Assembly (NCBI GenBank): GCA_023267415.1
Contig: JAHFNM010000015.1
Location: forward strand, 1-18,192
Direction: 5' to 3'
Length of the DNA stretch: 18,192 bases
Origin: Candidatus Nomurabacteria bacterium
Lineage (GTDB): Bacteria > Patescibacteriota > Minisyncoccia > Phycocordibacterales > UBA9973
Under the pieces are notes generated by a model. It searched no databases. It was not told the DNA's origin and was given only the letters and a program-made list of their open reading frames with translations. Of this stretch, positions 1-6,191 are shown one piece after another. Numbering within the stretch: position 1 is the first letter of the stretch; each line of letters opens with the position of its first letter. Made by a program: the position numbers and the translations under genes.

Positions 1-11
1 TCTTTTTGCTA

Positions 12-40
12 TTGACTTTTATATTCAAATATGCTATTAT
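12..40 (+). promoter_or_regulatory. Sigma-70-type promoter for the gene at 129
   Basis: The -35 box TTGACT (12-17) and the -10 box TATTAT (35-40) are separated by 17 bases, close to consensus. Transcription would start near 47, leaving a leader of about 80 bases that contains the long hairpin at 71-121. Confidence 0.7.
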
Positions 41-70
41 ATAGGTAAGTTAGATTGCAACTTGAAAAAC

Positions 71-121
71 GTTTTTAGTGTGACCTCGGCATCTTCCGGA
101 GATCGAGGTCACACTAAAAAC
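71..121. repeat. Long perfect inverted repeat in the 5' leader
   Basis: An 18-bp perfect stem pairs 71-88 with 104-121 (GTTTTTAGTGTGACCTCG and its reverse complement). The inner part can extend by ATCT (91-94) pairing with AGAT (100-103), closing a 5-base loop. It ends seven bases before the ATG at 129. There is no T-tract after the stem on the plus strand, so it is not a normal terminator for that strand. A second palindrome, AAAAACGTTTTT (65-76), overlaps its 5' arm, so two structures would compete. Role unknown: leader regulation, RNA stability or a mobile-element end are all possible. Confidence 0.7.
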
Positions 122-128
122 AAAAAAG

Positions 129-374
129 ATGAAAAACAAAATCAATGCTCAGCATGGTATTGCCACAATTTGTTATATTCTGGCGGCGATAAATCTGTGT
201 TTCCTTGGATCTCCGAGTGAAGACGTGTACTTTAATTTTTTGCCGTTAACACCCGTATCATGGGCGCATGATAATATGTTTACGTTTATGTTTATACCGA
301 GCTTGATCCTGCTCATACTCGGCTACATTTTGGATAGCAATGCACAGAGACTTACGCTTAAGCACCTTGCATAA
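129..374 (+). CDS. Small hypothetical membrane protein (81 aa)
   Basis: Not recognised as a named family. The protein has two hydrophobic stretches, about residues 10-28 and 50-68, joined by a short acidic and aromatic loop, with a basic N-terminus and a polar C-terminal tail. This fits a two-pass inner-membrane protein with both ends probably cytoplasmic. It is preceded by a strong promoter (12-40) and the hairpin at 71-121, and followed directly by a rho-independent terminator (391-420), so it is a single-gene transcript. No Shine-Dalgarno is seen before the ATG. The small size and lack of recognisable homology limit confidence, but promoter, ORF and terminator agree. Confidence 0.6.
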   Translation: MKNKINAQHGIATICYILAAINLCFLGSPSEDVYFNFLPLTPVSWAHDNMFTFMFIPSLILLILGYILDSNAQRLTLKHLA

Positions 375-390
375 GCAATTCCACCCATAA

Positions 391-420
391 AAGCCGCGCT
401 TACAAAAGTGCGGTTTTTTT
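391..420 (+). terminator. Rho-independent terminator after the gene at 129
   Basis: The stem CCGCGCTT (394-401) pairs with AAGTGCGG (406-413, one G-U pair) around a 4-base loop and is followed by seven T (414-420). Confidence 0.8.
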
Positions 421-433
421 ATTGCCCGTTCCG

Positions 434-442
434 TGATATAAC
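434..442 (+). promoter_or_regulatory. Extended -10 promoter for the gene at 459
   Basis: TGATATAAC matches an extended -10 element (TGn plus TATAAC at 437-442). Initiation would fall near 449, giving a leader of about 10 bases. No convincing -35 box. Confidence 0.5.
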
Positions 443-458
443 AAAGAAAACAAATCCT

Positions 459-782
459 ATGGAAGACGTACTCCTTGGCATAGATGCTTACCTCGAACAA
501 CAGAGAAGACAGGCTCGCCGCCGAAATTGGATCACCTGGATAGTTCTCGCAAACATCGCTCTCTTGTATGCTTGCTTTATCTATTCGCTCCACAATGAAT
601 ACGGATTGTATTCGCACAACACACTGGTTTGGAAGATCCGCGAGCTGTTTATGATCGGGCTCCTGTTTGTCGAAGCTGGTCTGATATTCGATTTCAATCA
701 TGCAGTATTCGACAGTGTGTTTTGGATAGGACTTTGTCTCATCGCACTTTCGCTTGTCGTGCATGTTGACAGGGTTATATGA
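459..782 (+). CDS. Hypothetical three-pass membrane protein (107 aa)
   Basis: Not recognised. The ATG at 459 is preferred over the upstream in-frame GTG at 408, because that GTG lies inside the terminator of the previous gene. The N-terminus (residues 1-24) is polar and ends in a basic cluster (RRQARRR). Three hydrophobic segments follow, about residues 27-45, 60-76 and 84-104, so the basic region is probably cytoplasmic. It sits alone between a terminator and a terminator-like hairpin (821-874), behind an extended -10. There is no Shine-Dalgarno. The topology is read from hydrophobicity only; no function is proposed. Confidence 0.65.
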   Translation: MEDVLLGIDAYLEQQRRQARRRNWITWIVLANIALLYACFIYSLHNEYGLYSHNTLVWKIRELFMIGLLFVEAGLIFDFNHAVFDSVFWIGLCLIALSLVVHVDRVI

Positions 783-820
783 CAGGCATACCATATACGA
801 TAGTTTTCATATTGTGTGGT

Positions 821-874
821 AAAAGAGCTCCTCGGGTTGTGTGTGTAGGGCATTACCTTGGGGAGCTCCCTTTT
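821..874 (+). terminator. Terminator-like hairpin after the gene at 459
   Basis: AAAAG-AGCTCC (821-831) pairs with GGAGCT-CCCTTTT (862-874) with a 2-base bulge, and G-U and G-C pairs extend the stem inward. It ends in TTTT. The loop is long and GT-rich. Confidence 0.55.
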
Positions 875-941
875 AAAACAATCAGTTCTTTGATGAAGCG
901 GTGCTTCATAATAAAAATGTGAATTTAGGGTTAGTAAGTAT

Positions 942-973
942 GAGCCGCCGGATATTCTCGGCGGCTTTTTTTT
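942..973 (+). terminator. Strong rho-independent terminator upstream of the helicase gene
   Basis: AGCCGCCG (943-950) pairs perfectly with CGGCGGCT (959-966) around an 8-base loop, followed by eight T (966-973). Its position inside the longer open frame starting at 901 shows that the helicase start must lie downstream. Confidence 0.85.
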
Positions 974-1041
974 ATTGGAACTGTCAAAATAGCACATTTC
1001 CGCGTTGCTTCTCTCGGCTTTCTACTTCATACCCGATACGA

Positions 1042-1047
1042 TATACT
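1042..1047 (+). promoter_or_regulatory. -10 box placing a leaderless start at GTG 1054
   Basis: TATACT (1042-1047) is followed by exactly six bases and then the GTG at 1054, the same geometry as at 6207, 7989 and 15077. Transcription would begin at the start codon. No good -35 box is visible. Confidence 0.5.
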
Positions 1048-1053
1048 TGCCCC

Positions 1054-2817
1054 GTGACTCAATCTCAAGCGCTTGCCATCATGAAGACCGGAGTGAACGT
1101 GTACCTCACCGGATCGGCCGGATCGGGCAAGACGCACACGCTTCGGCAGTACATTGCCTGGCTCAACGAACATGACATTCCGGTGGCCATCACCGCTTCG
1201 ACCGGCATCGCAGCCACGCACATGAACGGCCAGACCATTCATGGTTGGGCCGGAATTGGTATCCATGAATATCTCGACGACTTTGCCCTCGAACAACTCG
1301 AACAGAAACAGTATCTCTGGAAGCGTTTCGAAAAGGCTCGCGTACTCATCATCGACGAAGTCTCTATGCTTCATGCGCATCGCCTCGACATGGTCGAGCG
1401 CGTTTGCCGACGGTTCAAGCGCAACGATCTGCCATTTGGCGGCCTCCAAGTGATACTCTCCGGAGATTTTTTTCAGCTGCCGCCGGTGACAAAGTCTGGT
1501 GCTGTTTCAGCGCGGCAGGCGCAGCCTGCCGCGCCCCAGACTGAACTCTTCATCGACTACGATTCCGGCGAGGCTATGTCCGAGCCGGAAGAGATCATGA
1601 GCGACATGGTCATCCATTCAAAATCCTGGAAGATGATGAAGCCCGCCATCTGTTATCTCACCGAACAACACCGTCAGGAAGACGATGCGTTTCTTGAGAT
1701 ATTAAACGCCATGCGGACCAACACTATCGACGATACCCACACGGCGCTCATCAAAGGCCGCCTCGACGCAAGCGTCTCGGCGGCCCTGCCCACCAAGCTC
1801 TACACTCACAATGTCGACGTCGATTCCATCAACTACGCCGAACTCGAAAAGCTCGACGGCGAGTCAAAAGAATTCGTCATGTCCGGCCGCGGAAGCGACA
1901 TGATCATCGAAGCTCTCAAGAAGTCGTGTCTCGCTCCCGAAACACTTCGGCTCAAGACTGGAGCCGAAGTCATGTTCATCAAAAACAATTACGAAGAAGG
2001 CTACTTCAACGGCACACGCGGCGTCATTAAAGGGTTTGACTATCGCGGCGAGCCAATCGTGGAAATATATTCTTCCGGCAAGCGCATCACCGCATCTGCC
2101 ATGGAGTGGCAAGTGGAAGACAATGGCAAGGTCAAGGCCAGCATTACCCAGTATCCGCTTCGCCTCGCCTGGGCCATCACCATCCACAAGAGCCAGGGAA
2201 TGAGCCTGGATAGCGCCGAGATCGATCTCTCCAAGACCTTTGCCTACGGCATGGGCTATGTGGCTCTTTCTCGCGTTCGCACGCTCTCAGGCATACGCCT
2301 GGTTGGATTCGATCCCAAGGCTCTGCAAATGGATCCCGTCGTCCTGGCTCTCGACGACAAGCTTCAGGCCGACAGCGATGAGAATGAAGCCCTCTTCGGC
2401 AAGCTGCCGCCCGAAGAGCAAGAAAAGCTCGAGAATGATTTCATCCTCCGTATGGGCGGAAAGATCTTTGTCGATCCCGCTGTGTCATCCCGGACTGGAT
2501 CCGGGATCCATGCCGGGCGAAAATCCACAGCCTCTCCCGAATGGATTGAAAAGATGGAAAAGATCCGCGAGGAATATCCCAACGCCGGCAAGCCTTGGCA
2601 GGACGAAGAAGACTACGTGCTGATGCAGAAATTCAAAGAGGGAATTGCCATCCCTGAGCTGGCAAACCTGCTCGGCCGCAAGCCGGGGTCCATCAATCTG
2701 CGGCTCATAAGTCACGGACTCGTCGAACCTGATGCCGACACAAAAGCCTTCCTCGATCGCCAAAAAGCAGCAAAGGCCGCCAAGCCCGCAAAAGCAAAGA
2801 AAGCTAAGAAAAAGTAA
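1054..2817 (+). CDS. PIF1/RecD-like SF1 DNA helicase with C-terminal helix-turn-helix (587 aa)
   Basis: This is an ATP-dependent superfamily 1 helicase of the PIF1 group, expected to unwind DNA in replication or repair. From the GTG start: Walker A GSAGSGKT at 20-27, Walker B VLIIDEVSML at 97-106, motif III GDFFQLPPV at 137-145, and the late helicase motif with THKSQGMSLD and a YVALSR segment in the C-terminal half. The last ~70 residues hold a helix-turn-helix-like segment (PELANLLGRKPGSINLRL) and a Lys/Ala-rich tail. The GTG is chosen because upstream in-frame sequence runs through a terminator, the family core starts right there (TQSQALAIM), and a -10 box is placed for leaderless initiation. 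Two palindromes lie in frame: 1510-1534 (around residues 153-161) and 2483-2512 (residues 477-487); both fall in linkers outside helicase motifs. Confidence 0.9.
   Translation: MTQSQALAIMKTGVNVYLTGSAGSGKTHTLRQYIAWLNEHDIPVAITASTGIAATHMNGQTIHGWAGIGIHEYLDDFALEQLEQKQYLWKRFEKARVLIIDEVSMLHAHRLDMVERVCRRFKRNDLPFGGLQVILSGDFFQLPPVTKSGAVSARQAQPAAPQTELFIDYDSGEAMSEPEEIMSDMVIHSKSWKMMKPAICYLTEQHRQEDDAFLEILNAMRTNTIDDTHTALIKGRLDASVSAALPTKLYTHNVDVDSINYAELEKLDGESKEFVMSGRGSDMIIEALKKSCLAPETLRLKTGAEVMFIKNNYEEGYFNGTRGVIKGFDYRGEPIVEIYSSGKRITASAMEWQVEDNGKVKASITQYPLRLAWAITIHKSQGMSLDSAEIDLSKTFAYGMGYVALSRVRTLSGIRLVGFDPKALQMDPVVLALDDKLQADSDENEALFGKLPPEEQEKLENDFILRMGGKIFVDPAVSSRTGSGIHAGRKSTASPEWIEKMEKIREEYPNAGKPWQDEEDYVLMQKFKEGIAIPELANLLGRKPGSINLRLISHGLVEPDADTKAFLDRQKAAKAAKPAKAKKAKKK
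1510..1534. repeat. GC-rich perfect palindrome inside the helicase gene
   Basis: GCGCGGCAGGC (1510-1520) and GCCTGCCGCGC (1524-1534) are perfect reverse complements around GCA. It encodes roughly ARQAQPAAP just after motif III, at a point where PIF1 relatives normally have a short variable loop. Confidence 0.8.
2483..2512 (+). repeat. Palindromic element copy 1, in frame in the helicase gene
   Basis: Left arm TGTCATCCCGGAC, spacer TGG, right arm ATCCGGGATCCATG. The same arms occur inverted at 8232-8262 with a 4-base spacer. The core ATCCCGGA (2487-2494) pairs with TCCGGGAT (2500-2507). Here it is translated as part of a linker (residues 477-487) without breaking the frame. Confidence 0.9.
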
Positions 2818-2868
2818 CCGTAATCTATCTCCCTCATTTCTTTTCAGCTTCCGTCACGGGATTGGGTT

Positions 2869-3018
2869 TTAACCACAATTGCCTTGTAATTGTGTATCCC
2901 GCGAACATTGATTATTTAAATTTGCCATAGTACCATATGGCTTATTCAGGCACAGTAATTCGCCAAAGATTTCGGCTGCGATGCTCGGATCTTTGCGGAA
3001 TTTATCATAGGTCGCCGA
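2869..3018 (-). pseudogene. Possible remnant of a small protein gene
   Basis: An open stretch of 49 codons ends in TAA and has protein-like composition in its first half (TYDKFRKDPSIAAEIFGELL), resembling an amphipathic helical protein. It has no start codon: an in-frame TAG lies just upstream. A short ATG frame (MKLVGDL then stop) ends within the first codons in another frame, so a frameshifted gene is possible. No family is recognised, and the second half overlaps inverted repeats and looks less protein-like. Confidence 0.2.
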
Positions 3019-3027
3019 CTAATTTCA

Positions 3028-3033
3028 TATAAA
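3028..3033 (+). promoter_or_regulatory. -10 box close to the ATG at 3041
   Basis: TATAAA is followed by seven bases and then the ATG, predicting a leaderless or nearly leaderless transcript for the three-gene unit 3041-5880. No clear -35 box. Confidence 0.4.
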
Positions 3034-3040
3034 AAATCAT

Positions 3041-4171
3041 ATGCATTGCGATCACTGTGGCAGCGAGAATCGGGTGGGCAGCAATTTCTGCCGTTCGTGC
3101 GGAAAGTCTCTTTCGGAAAGTGTTTCAGCCGCCGTGGCTAAAAGAATCCGCGTGCCTAACGGCTTCTCATGGAAGAATCCGGCTGTTTTGGGTGTGGCTG
3201 CTCTCATTGTGCTCGGAAGCTTCGCCTATGGCTCGACCAAGGCCTATGCCTTTCTCAAAGTTGAATCAAAGATAGGATCGGCAAAGAAACTGCAAGCCAA
3301 GGGCGACTATGCCGGATCGATAGCTGCACTCACTGCGCTCGAAAGTGCGAAGCTGACTGCTGGCGAGAAGACCAAGATCCAGACCATTAGAGACAATGAT
3401 GAAAAATATATTGCATTTAAGTCGTCGTTTGATGCGGCGGTGGCAGTAGAGAATAGCCAATCGGCGCGTTCTTCCTCATCTGCCAATCTCCAGAAGGCCC
3501 TGCGAGATTTGCAGGCCATTGATTCCGACTATCCGGAGTATAAAAGCGTTCAGGCGGAAATAACCAAAGTCCAAGGCGTGCTGGTGGACAGGCTTGAAGG
3601 CGAATCGGACACAAACAAAAAAGCTGCAGCAGACGCTTCGGCTTCGGCAGCGAAGAACAAAGCTGCAGCTCAGGCAGCCCAGGCTGCGAAGGAGCAGGCT
3701 GAGGCAAATGCGGAAGAAGCAAAGAGCGCGGCCGATGCGGCAGCTGCGAATGCCGCCGCCCAAGCTGCTGCGCGAGGAGCTGAGGTGGCAAAGGCATTCC
3801 GAAACGAATTGGCTGCCGGATATATTTCGTACACGCAAGGAGCGAATTATTACAGCTCGGCCATTAGCTATTCCAATAATAGCCAGAGCATCTTGGCGTT
3901 GTCTCAAGCCAATAGTGCTCGAGCTGTGCTCAACAGTGCCTCGAGTACGGTCTCTGATCTTAGTACTCGATACTCGGGCTTGCCGGCATCGTATTATCGA
4001 GCTGCAAGCGACATGATGAGCGCCATATCCAATTTGAATCACGCCCTTGACCTCCTGGTGTCTTCTGAAGGCACATCGCTGGATTATAGTTCGCAGATAA
4101 ACGCATACAAGAATACGGCCGTTGCGTATCAGGCGAGTGTTAAGGCATTCTTGGATTCTACTTCTCAATAA
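3041..4171 (+). CDS. Zinc-ribbon, membrane-anchored protein with Ala-rich coiled coil (376 aa)
   Basis: The N-terminus is a four-cysteine zinc ribbon (C3, C6, C17, C20), followed by a basic linker and one transmembrane segment at about 47-64. The rest is probably extracytoplasmic: a helical region (70-190) with a TPR-like sound (AKGDYAGSIAALTALES), a strongly Ala/Glu/Lys-rich coiled coil at about 195-245, and a Ser/Tyr/Asn-rich helical C-terminal domain. No enzymatic motif is seen. The next gene starts two bases after the stop and has the same zinc ribbon plus membrane anchor design, so the two proteins probably work in one envelope-associated system. The coiled coil suggests oligomerisation or a stalk. 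Function beyond that is unknown. Confidence 0.8.
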   Translation: MHCDHCGSENRVGSNFCRSCGKSLSESVSAAVAKRIRVPNGFSWKNPAVLGVAALIVLGSFAYGSTKAYAFLKVESKIGSAKKLQAKGDYAGSIAALTALESAKLTAGEKTKIQTIRDNDEKYIAFKSSFDAAVAVENSQSARSSSSANLQKALRDLQAIDSDYPEYKSVQAEITKVQGVLVDRLEGESDTNKKAAADASASAAKNKAAAQAAQAAKEQAEANAEEAKSAADAAAANAAAQAAARGAEVAKAFRNELAAGYISYTQGANYYSSAISYSNNSQSILALSQANSARAVLNSASSTVSDLSTRYSGLPASYYRAASDMMSAISNLNHALDLLVSSEGTSLDYSSQINAYKNTAVAYQASVKAFLDSTSQ

Positions 4172-4173
4172 TT

Positions 4174-5265
4174 ATGGATATGTTCTGTCACAATTGCGGC
4201 CAGGAGATCGGGGAGGGAAGCCTCTTTTGCGAAAACTGTGGAGCAAGGATTGATGGAGCAGCAGGTCCGCAAGTGCTTGCCGGTTTGCATGAAAAAGCTC
4301 AGCATATTTTTGCGGCTTTTCGCAAAAAAACTGCCTGGGTCAAGCATGTCTCTCCGACAAAAGCGCTTGGCGTGTTGGTGCTGGTCGGCGTGATCTTTGC
4401 AGGCTATCACTTTTACCGTTCGTACGAACAGACACAGCAAACTATCACGGAGACGGCGCGGCAGCTTGAGGAGACCAAGGCTCAACTCAATAGCATTGCC
4501 TCTTCTACTGCCGAGCAATTGAGCTCGCAAAAAAATGAATTGAGTCAAAAGACCGATCAGATAACAAAGCTTGAAGCCGATTTGAAGAATGCGCCGACAG
4601 TGGCATCGAATGTGCAGAGCCAGGCGCTCTCTTCGCTCGCTCCGTCTGTGGTGAAGATTATTTGCTATGCCGATGCTTCGGGGCAGACTCTGCAAATAGG
4701 ATCGGGGGTCTTGTATCATGCGAGCTTTGGCTCTCCCTCGGGATATTTTGTAGAGACAAACCAGCATGTGGTGCAGACTTCGGACGGCTCTCCGTCGACA
4801 TGCGCGATTGCGGTATATCCGAATTACAAAAATAGCTCGACGTACCTGCTGTACAAGAGTGCAGGATATCAAACATATAAATCCGGAGTGGATTTTGCTT
4901 ATGTGACTCCGCAAGTCACTGTCAGCCAAAGCGCGGGAACGATGGCTGATCTAAAAAAATATGCCAAGGACTTTAGTTCGAACACATACTGCAAATCTGC
5001 GAGTATCGGCGACCACATATCCATTCTGGGCTATCCGGGCATTGGCGGATCGTCGCTGACTGCCACAGACGGAATAATCTCGGGGTTTGAATACGATAGC
5101 GGCAGCAGATTCATCAAGACGTCGGCCAAGATCGAGCACGGGAATTCAGGCGGAGTGGCCATAAAAGATTCCGGTTGTATTCTTGGCATACCTACATTCG
5201 TTGAGACTGGCAGTGTCGAGAGCATAGGCCGTATTCTCGATCTAAATACATTATTCAATAGCTAA
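4174..5265 (+). CDS. Zinc-ribbon, membrane-anchored trypsin-like serine protease (363 aa)
   Basis: A chymotrypsin-fold (S1, HtrA/DegP-like) protease. A zinc ribbon (C5, C8, C19, C22) is followed by a transmembrane segment at about 64-81, a coiled coil at about 84-140, and the protease domain from about 150. The probable catalytic triad is visible: His198 in NQHVV, Asp240 in GVDFAY, Ser325 in GNSGG. The GYPG segment before the serine also fits HtrA. No PDZ domain follows; the protein ends soon after the catalytic domain. The layout places the zinc ribbon in the cytoplasm and the protease outside, perhaps for envelope protein quality control. The start lies two bases after the previous stop, so the genes are co-translated. 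A second Met (third codon) could also be used. Confidence 0.85.
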   Translation: MDMFCHNCGQEIGEGSLFCENCGARIDGAAGPQVLAGLHEKAQHIFAAFRKKTAWVKHVSPTKALGVLVLVGVIFAGYHFYRSYEQTQQTITETARQLEETKAQLNSIASSTAEQLSSQKNELSQKTDQITKLEADLKNAPTVASNVQSQALSSLAPSVVKIICYADASGQTLQIGSGVLYHASFGSPSGYFVETNQHVVQTSDGSPSTCAIAVYPNYKNSSTYLLYKSAGYQTYKSGVDFAYVTPQVTVSQSAGTMADLKKYAKDFSSNTYCKSASIGDHISILGYPGIGGSSLTATDGIISGFEYDSGSRFIKTSAKIEHGNSGGVAIKDSGCILGIPTFVETGSVESIGRILDLNTLFNS

Positions 5266-5274
5266 TTGGATTAT

Positions 5275-5880
5275 ATGAACGACATGCAGACTATCGTATT
5301 TGGCGGCGGATGCTTCTGGTGCACTGAAGCTGTTTTTGCGATGCTCAAAGGCGTGATCTCGGTCGAGCCTGGCTATGCCGGCGGAACGGTGCCGAATCCT
5401 ACATATGAGCAGATTTGCACGGGAACGACCGGGCATGCCGAAGTGATCAAGATCGAATATGATCCTACGCTGATTGCTGTGCGAGACCTCCTGACGGTAT
5501 TCTTTGCCACACATGATCCGACCACACTCAATCGGCAAGGAGCCGATGTAGGCACGCAGTATCGATCGGCGATTTTTTATACGACACCGGAGCAGAAAGA
5601 GGAAGCGGAGAAAATGATAAGGGAGATAAATACTGAACCTGGTGAGAATCTTGAATCACCTCACCCCGACCCTCTCCTCAGTAAGGAGAGGGGGAATACA
5701 GAGCAGGTGGTGACAGAGGTGACTCCGCTCGACGTGTTTTATCCCGCGGAGGAATATCACAAGGATTATTTTGCGCGAAATCCGGAGAAGGCCTATTGCC
5801 AGATCGTGATCAATCCGAAGGTTGCGAAAGTCCAGGCAAAATTTGCCGAATTGCTGAAGAAGAACGAGTCACAAAAATAA
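5275..5880 (+). CDS. msrA: Peptide methionine (S)-S-oxide reductase MsrA (201 aa)
   Basis: Reduces methionine-S-sulfoxide in proteins. The catalytic signature GCFWC is at 12-16 with the nucleophile Cys13. Other family blocks are GYAGG, GHAEV, FFATHDPT, GTQYRS and YPAEEYHKDYF; Cys175 is a candidate resolving cysteine. Between the helix ending near residue 120 and the segment VVTEVTPLDVFYPAE there are about 20 extra residues including SPHPDPLLSKERG, which are encoded by a palindromic element (5656-5713); family members usually have a short linker here. An in-frame TTG at 5266 and an ATG at 5284 are alternative starts; the ATG at 5275 is chosen as the first ATG. Third gene of the operon, nine bases after the protease; it may repair oxidised envelope or cytoplasmic proteins. 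No signal peptide is visible. Confidence 0.93.
   Translation: MNDMQTIVFGGGCFWCTEAVFAMLKGVISVEPGYAGGTVPNPTYEQICTGTTGHAEVIKIEYDPTLIAVRDLLTVFFATHDPTTLNRQGADVGTQYRSAIFYTTPEQKEEAEKMIREINTEPGENLESPHPDPLLSKERGNTEQVVTEVTPLDVFYPAEEYHKDYFARNPEKAYCQIVINPKVAKVQAKFAELLKKNESQK
5656..5713 (+). repeat. Palindromic element inserted in frame in msrA
   Basis: The core CCCTCTCCT (5670-5678) pairs with AGGAGAGGG (5684-5692) around CAGTA; outer TCACC (5656-5660) can pair with GGTGA (5709-5713). It resembles the dispersed CCTCACCCC...CTCTCC palindromes common in many bacterial genomes (recalled, not searched). It keeps the msrA frame open. Confidence 0.8.
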
Positions 5881-5908
5881 AAACCATGCACGATGTGCAT
5901 GGTTTTTT
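5878..5908. terminator. Bidirectional terminator between msrA and the minus-strand small gene
   Basis: CCATGCA (5884-5890) pairs with TGCATGG (5896-5902) around a 5-base loop, flanked by A-rich sequence on the left and six T on the right (5903-5908), so it can serve both converging transcripts. Confidence 0.85.
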
Positions 5909-5924
5909 CATTGAGGTAGATTTT

Positions 5925-6134
5925 TTAAAATCCCAGTTCCGGATTTTCTCCCCAATTTGGGTTCATTGCTCGCTGGATGATCGCAGCGTCGGCATCGCTT
6001 GCCTCGGTCGCAGCATCTTCCTCCTCGGAGGTTGGTATGATGCCGACTGTCTTTGGGTTGGGGGACTGGGCTGGCAATAGCGTCGTGGCCATTACCAAGG
6101 CGATAAAAACGGAAGTACGTACGATTTTCTTCAT
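5925..6134 (-). CDS. Small secreted hypothetical protein (69 aa)
   Basis: Not recognised. Residues 1-22 look like a Sec signal peptide: basic start MKKIVRT, hydrophobic core, then a PAQS region. The mature part is short, acidic in the middle (SEEEDAATEASDADAA) and ends with Asn/Pro/Gly-rich sequence. It is transcribed divergently from the Y-family polymerase at 6207 with the -35 boxes of both genes in one palindrome, and its own promoter (6152-6180) has a perfect TTGACA box. The predicted leader is about 11 bases. It ends at the bidirectional terminator shared with msrA. Gene status is supported by promoter, signal peptide and terminator; function is unknown. Confidence 0.7.
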   Translation of the reverse strand: MKKIVRTSVFIALVMATTLLPAQSPNPKTVGIIPTSEEEDAATEASDADAAIIQRAMNPNWGENPELGF

Positions 6135-6151
6135 GTATGGTATTTTTTCTT

Positions 6152-6180
6152 ATTTTGAACCAAAATGTATGAATTGTCAA
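6152..6180 (-). promoter_or_regulatory. Promoter of the minus-strand small secreted protein gene
   Basis: On the minus strand TTGACA (6180-6175) is separated by 17 bases from CAAAAT (6157-6152). The -35 box is perfect, and the start of transcription would be near 6145. Confidence 0.6.
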
Positions 6181-6187
6181 TTCATAC
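6167..6187. promoter_or_regulatory. Palindromic operator candidate between divergent promoters
   Basis: GTATGAATT (6167-6175) and AATTCATAC (6179-6187) are perfect 9-base inverted arms around GTC. The palindrome covers the -35 box of the minus-strand promoter and the -35-like TTGTCA of the polymerase gene, so a bound repressor could control both. Confidence 0.6.
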
Positions 6188-6191
6188 CCTG

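Larger units (their letters stand above)
783..1053. other. Non-coding spacer with three hairpins
   Basis: No convincing gene is visible. The stretch holds a terminator-like hairpin (821-874), a short perfect hairpin (ATGAAGC 893-899 with GCTTCAT 903-909, loop GGT), a strong terminator (942-973), and then the -10 box of the helicase gene. With two terminators about 70 bases apart, a short RNA could end at 973, but I see no promoter or family signature for one. Confidence 0.5.
2818..3040. other. Intergenic stretch with small inverted repeats
   Basis: No intact gene is seen. Three small inverted repeats are present: CACAATT (2874-2880) with AATTGTG (2888-2894), GCCATA (2924-2929) with TATGGC (2936-2941), and CAAAGAT (2964-2970) with ATCTTTG (2989-2995). 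No clear terminator follows the helicase. A possible gene remnant covers 2869-3018 on the minus strand. Confidence 0.4.

Noticed and set aside
71..121. The long hairpin as an ordinary terminator
   Set aside because: On the plus strand the stem is followed by A, not T. On the minus strand a T-run exists after one base, but no minus-strand gene ends there.
408..458. GTG at 408 as the start of the second membrane protein
   Set aside because: It lies inside the terminator hairpin of the previous gene and adds a sequence unlike the rest of the protein; the ATG at 459 follows an extended -10 box.
901..1053. Upstream extension of the helicase frame from 901
   Set aside because: The extension crosses a strong terminator (942-973), and the family core begins at GTG 1054, where a -10 box is correctly placed.
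2040..2763. Several open frames on the minus strand under the helicase
   Set aside because: They are antisense shadows of a well-supported gene; none has a promoter or recognisable domain.
3591..3790. Alanine-rich stretch as a DNA tandem repeat
   Set aside because: The peptide is low complexity, but the codons vary and no fixed DNA unit repeats; it is a coiled-coil coding region.
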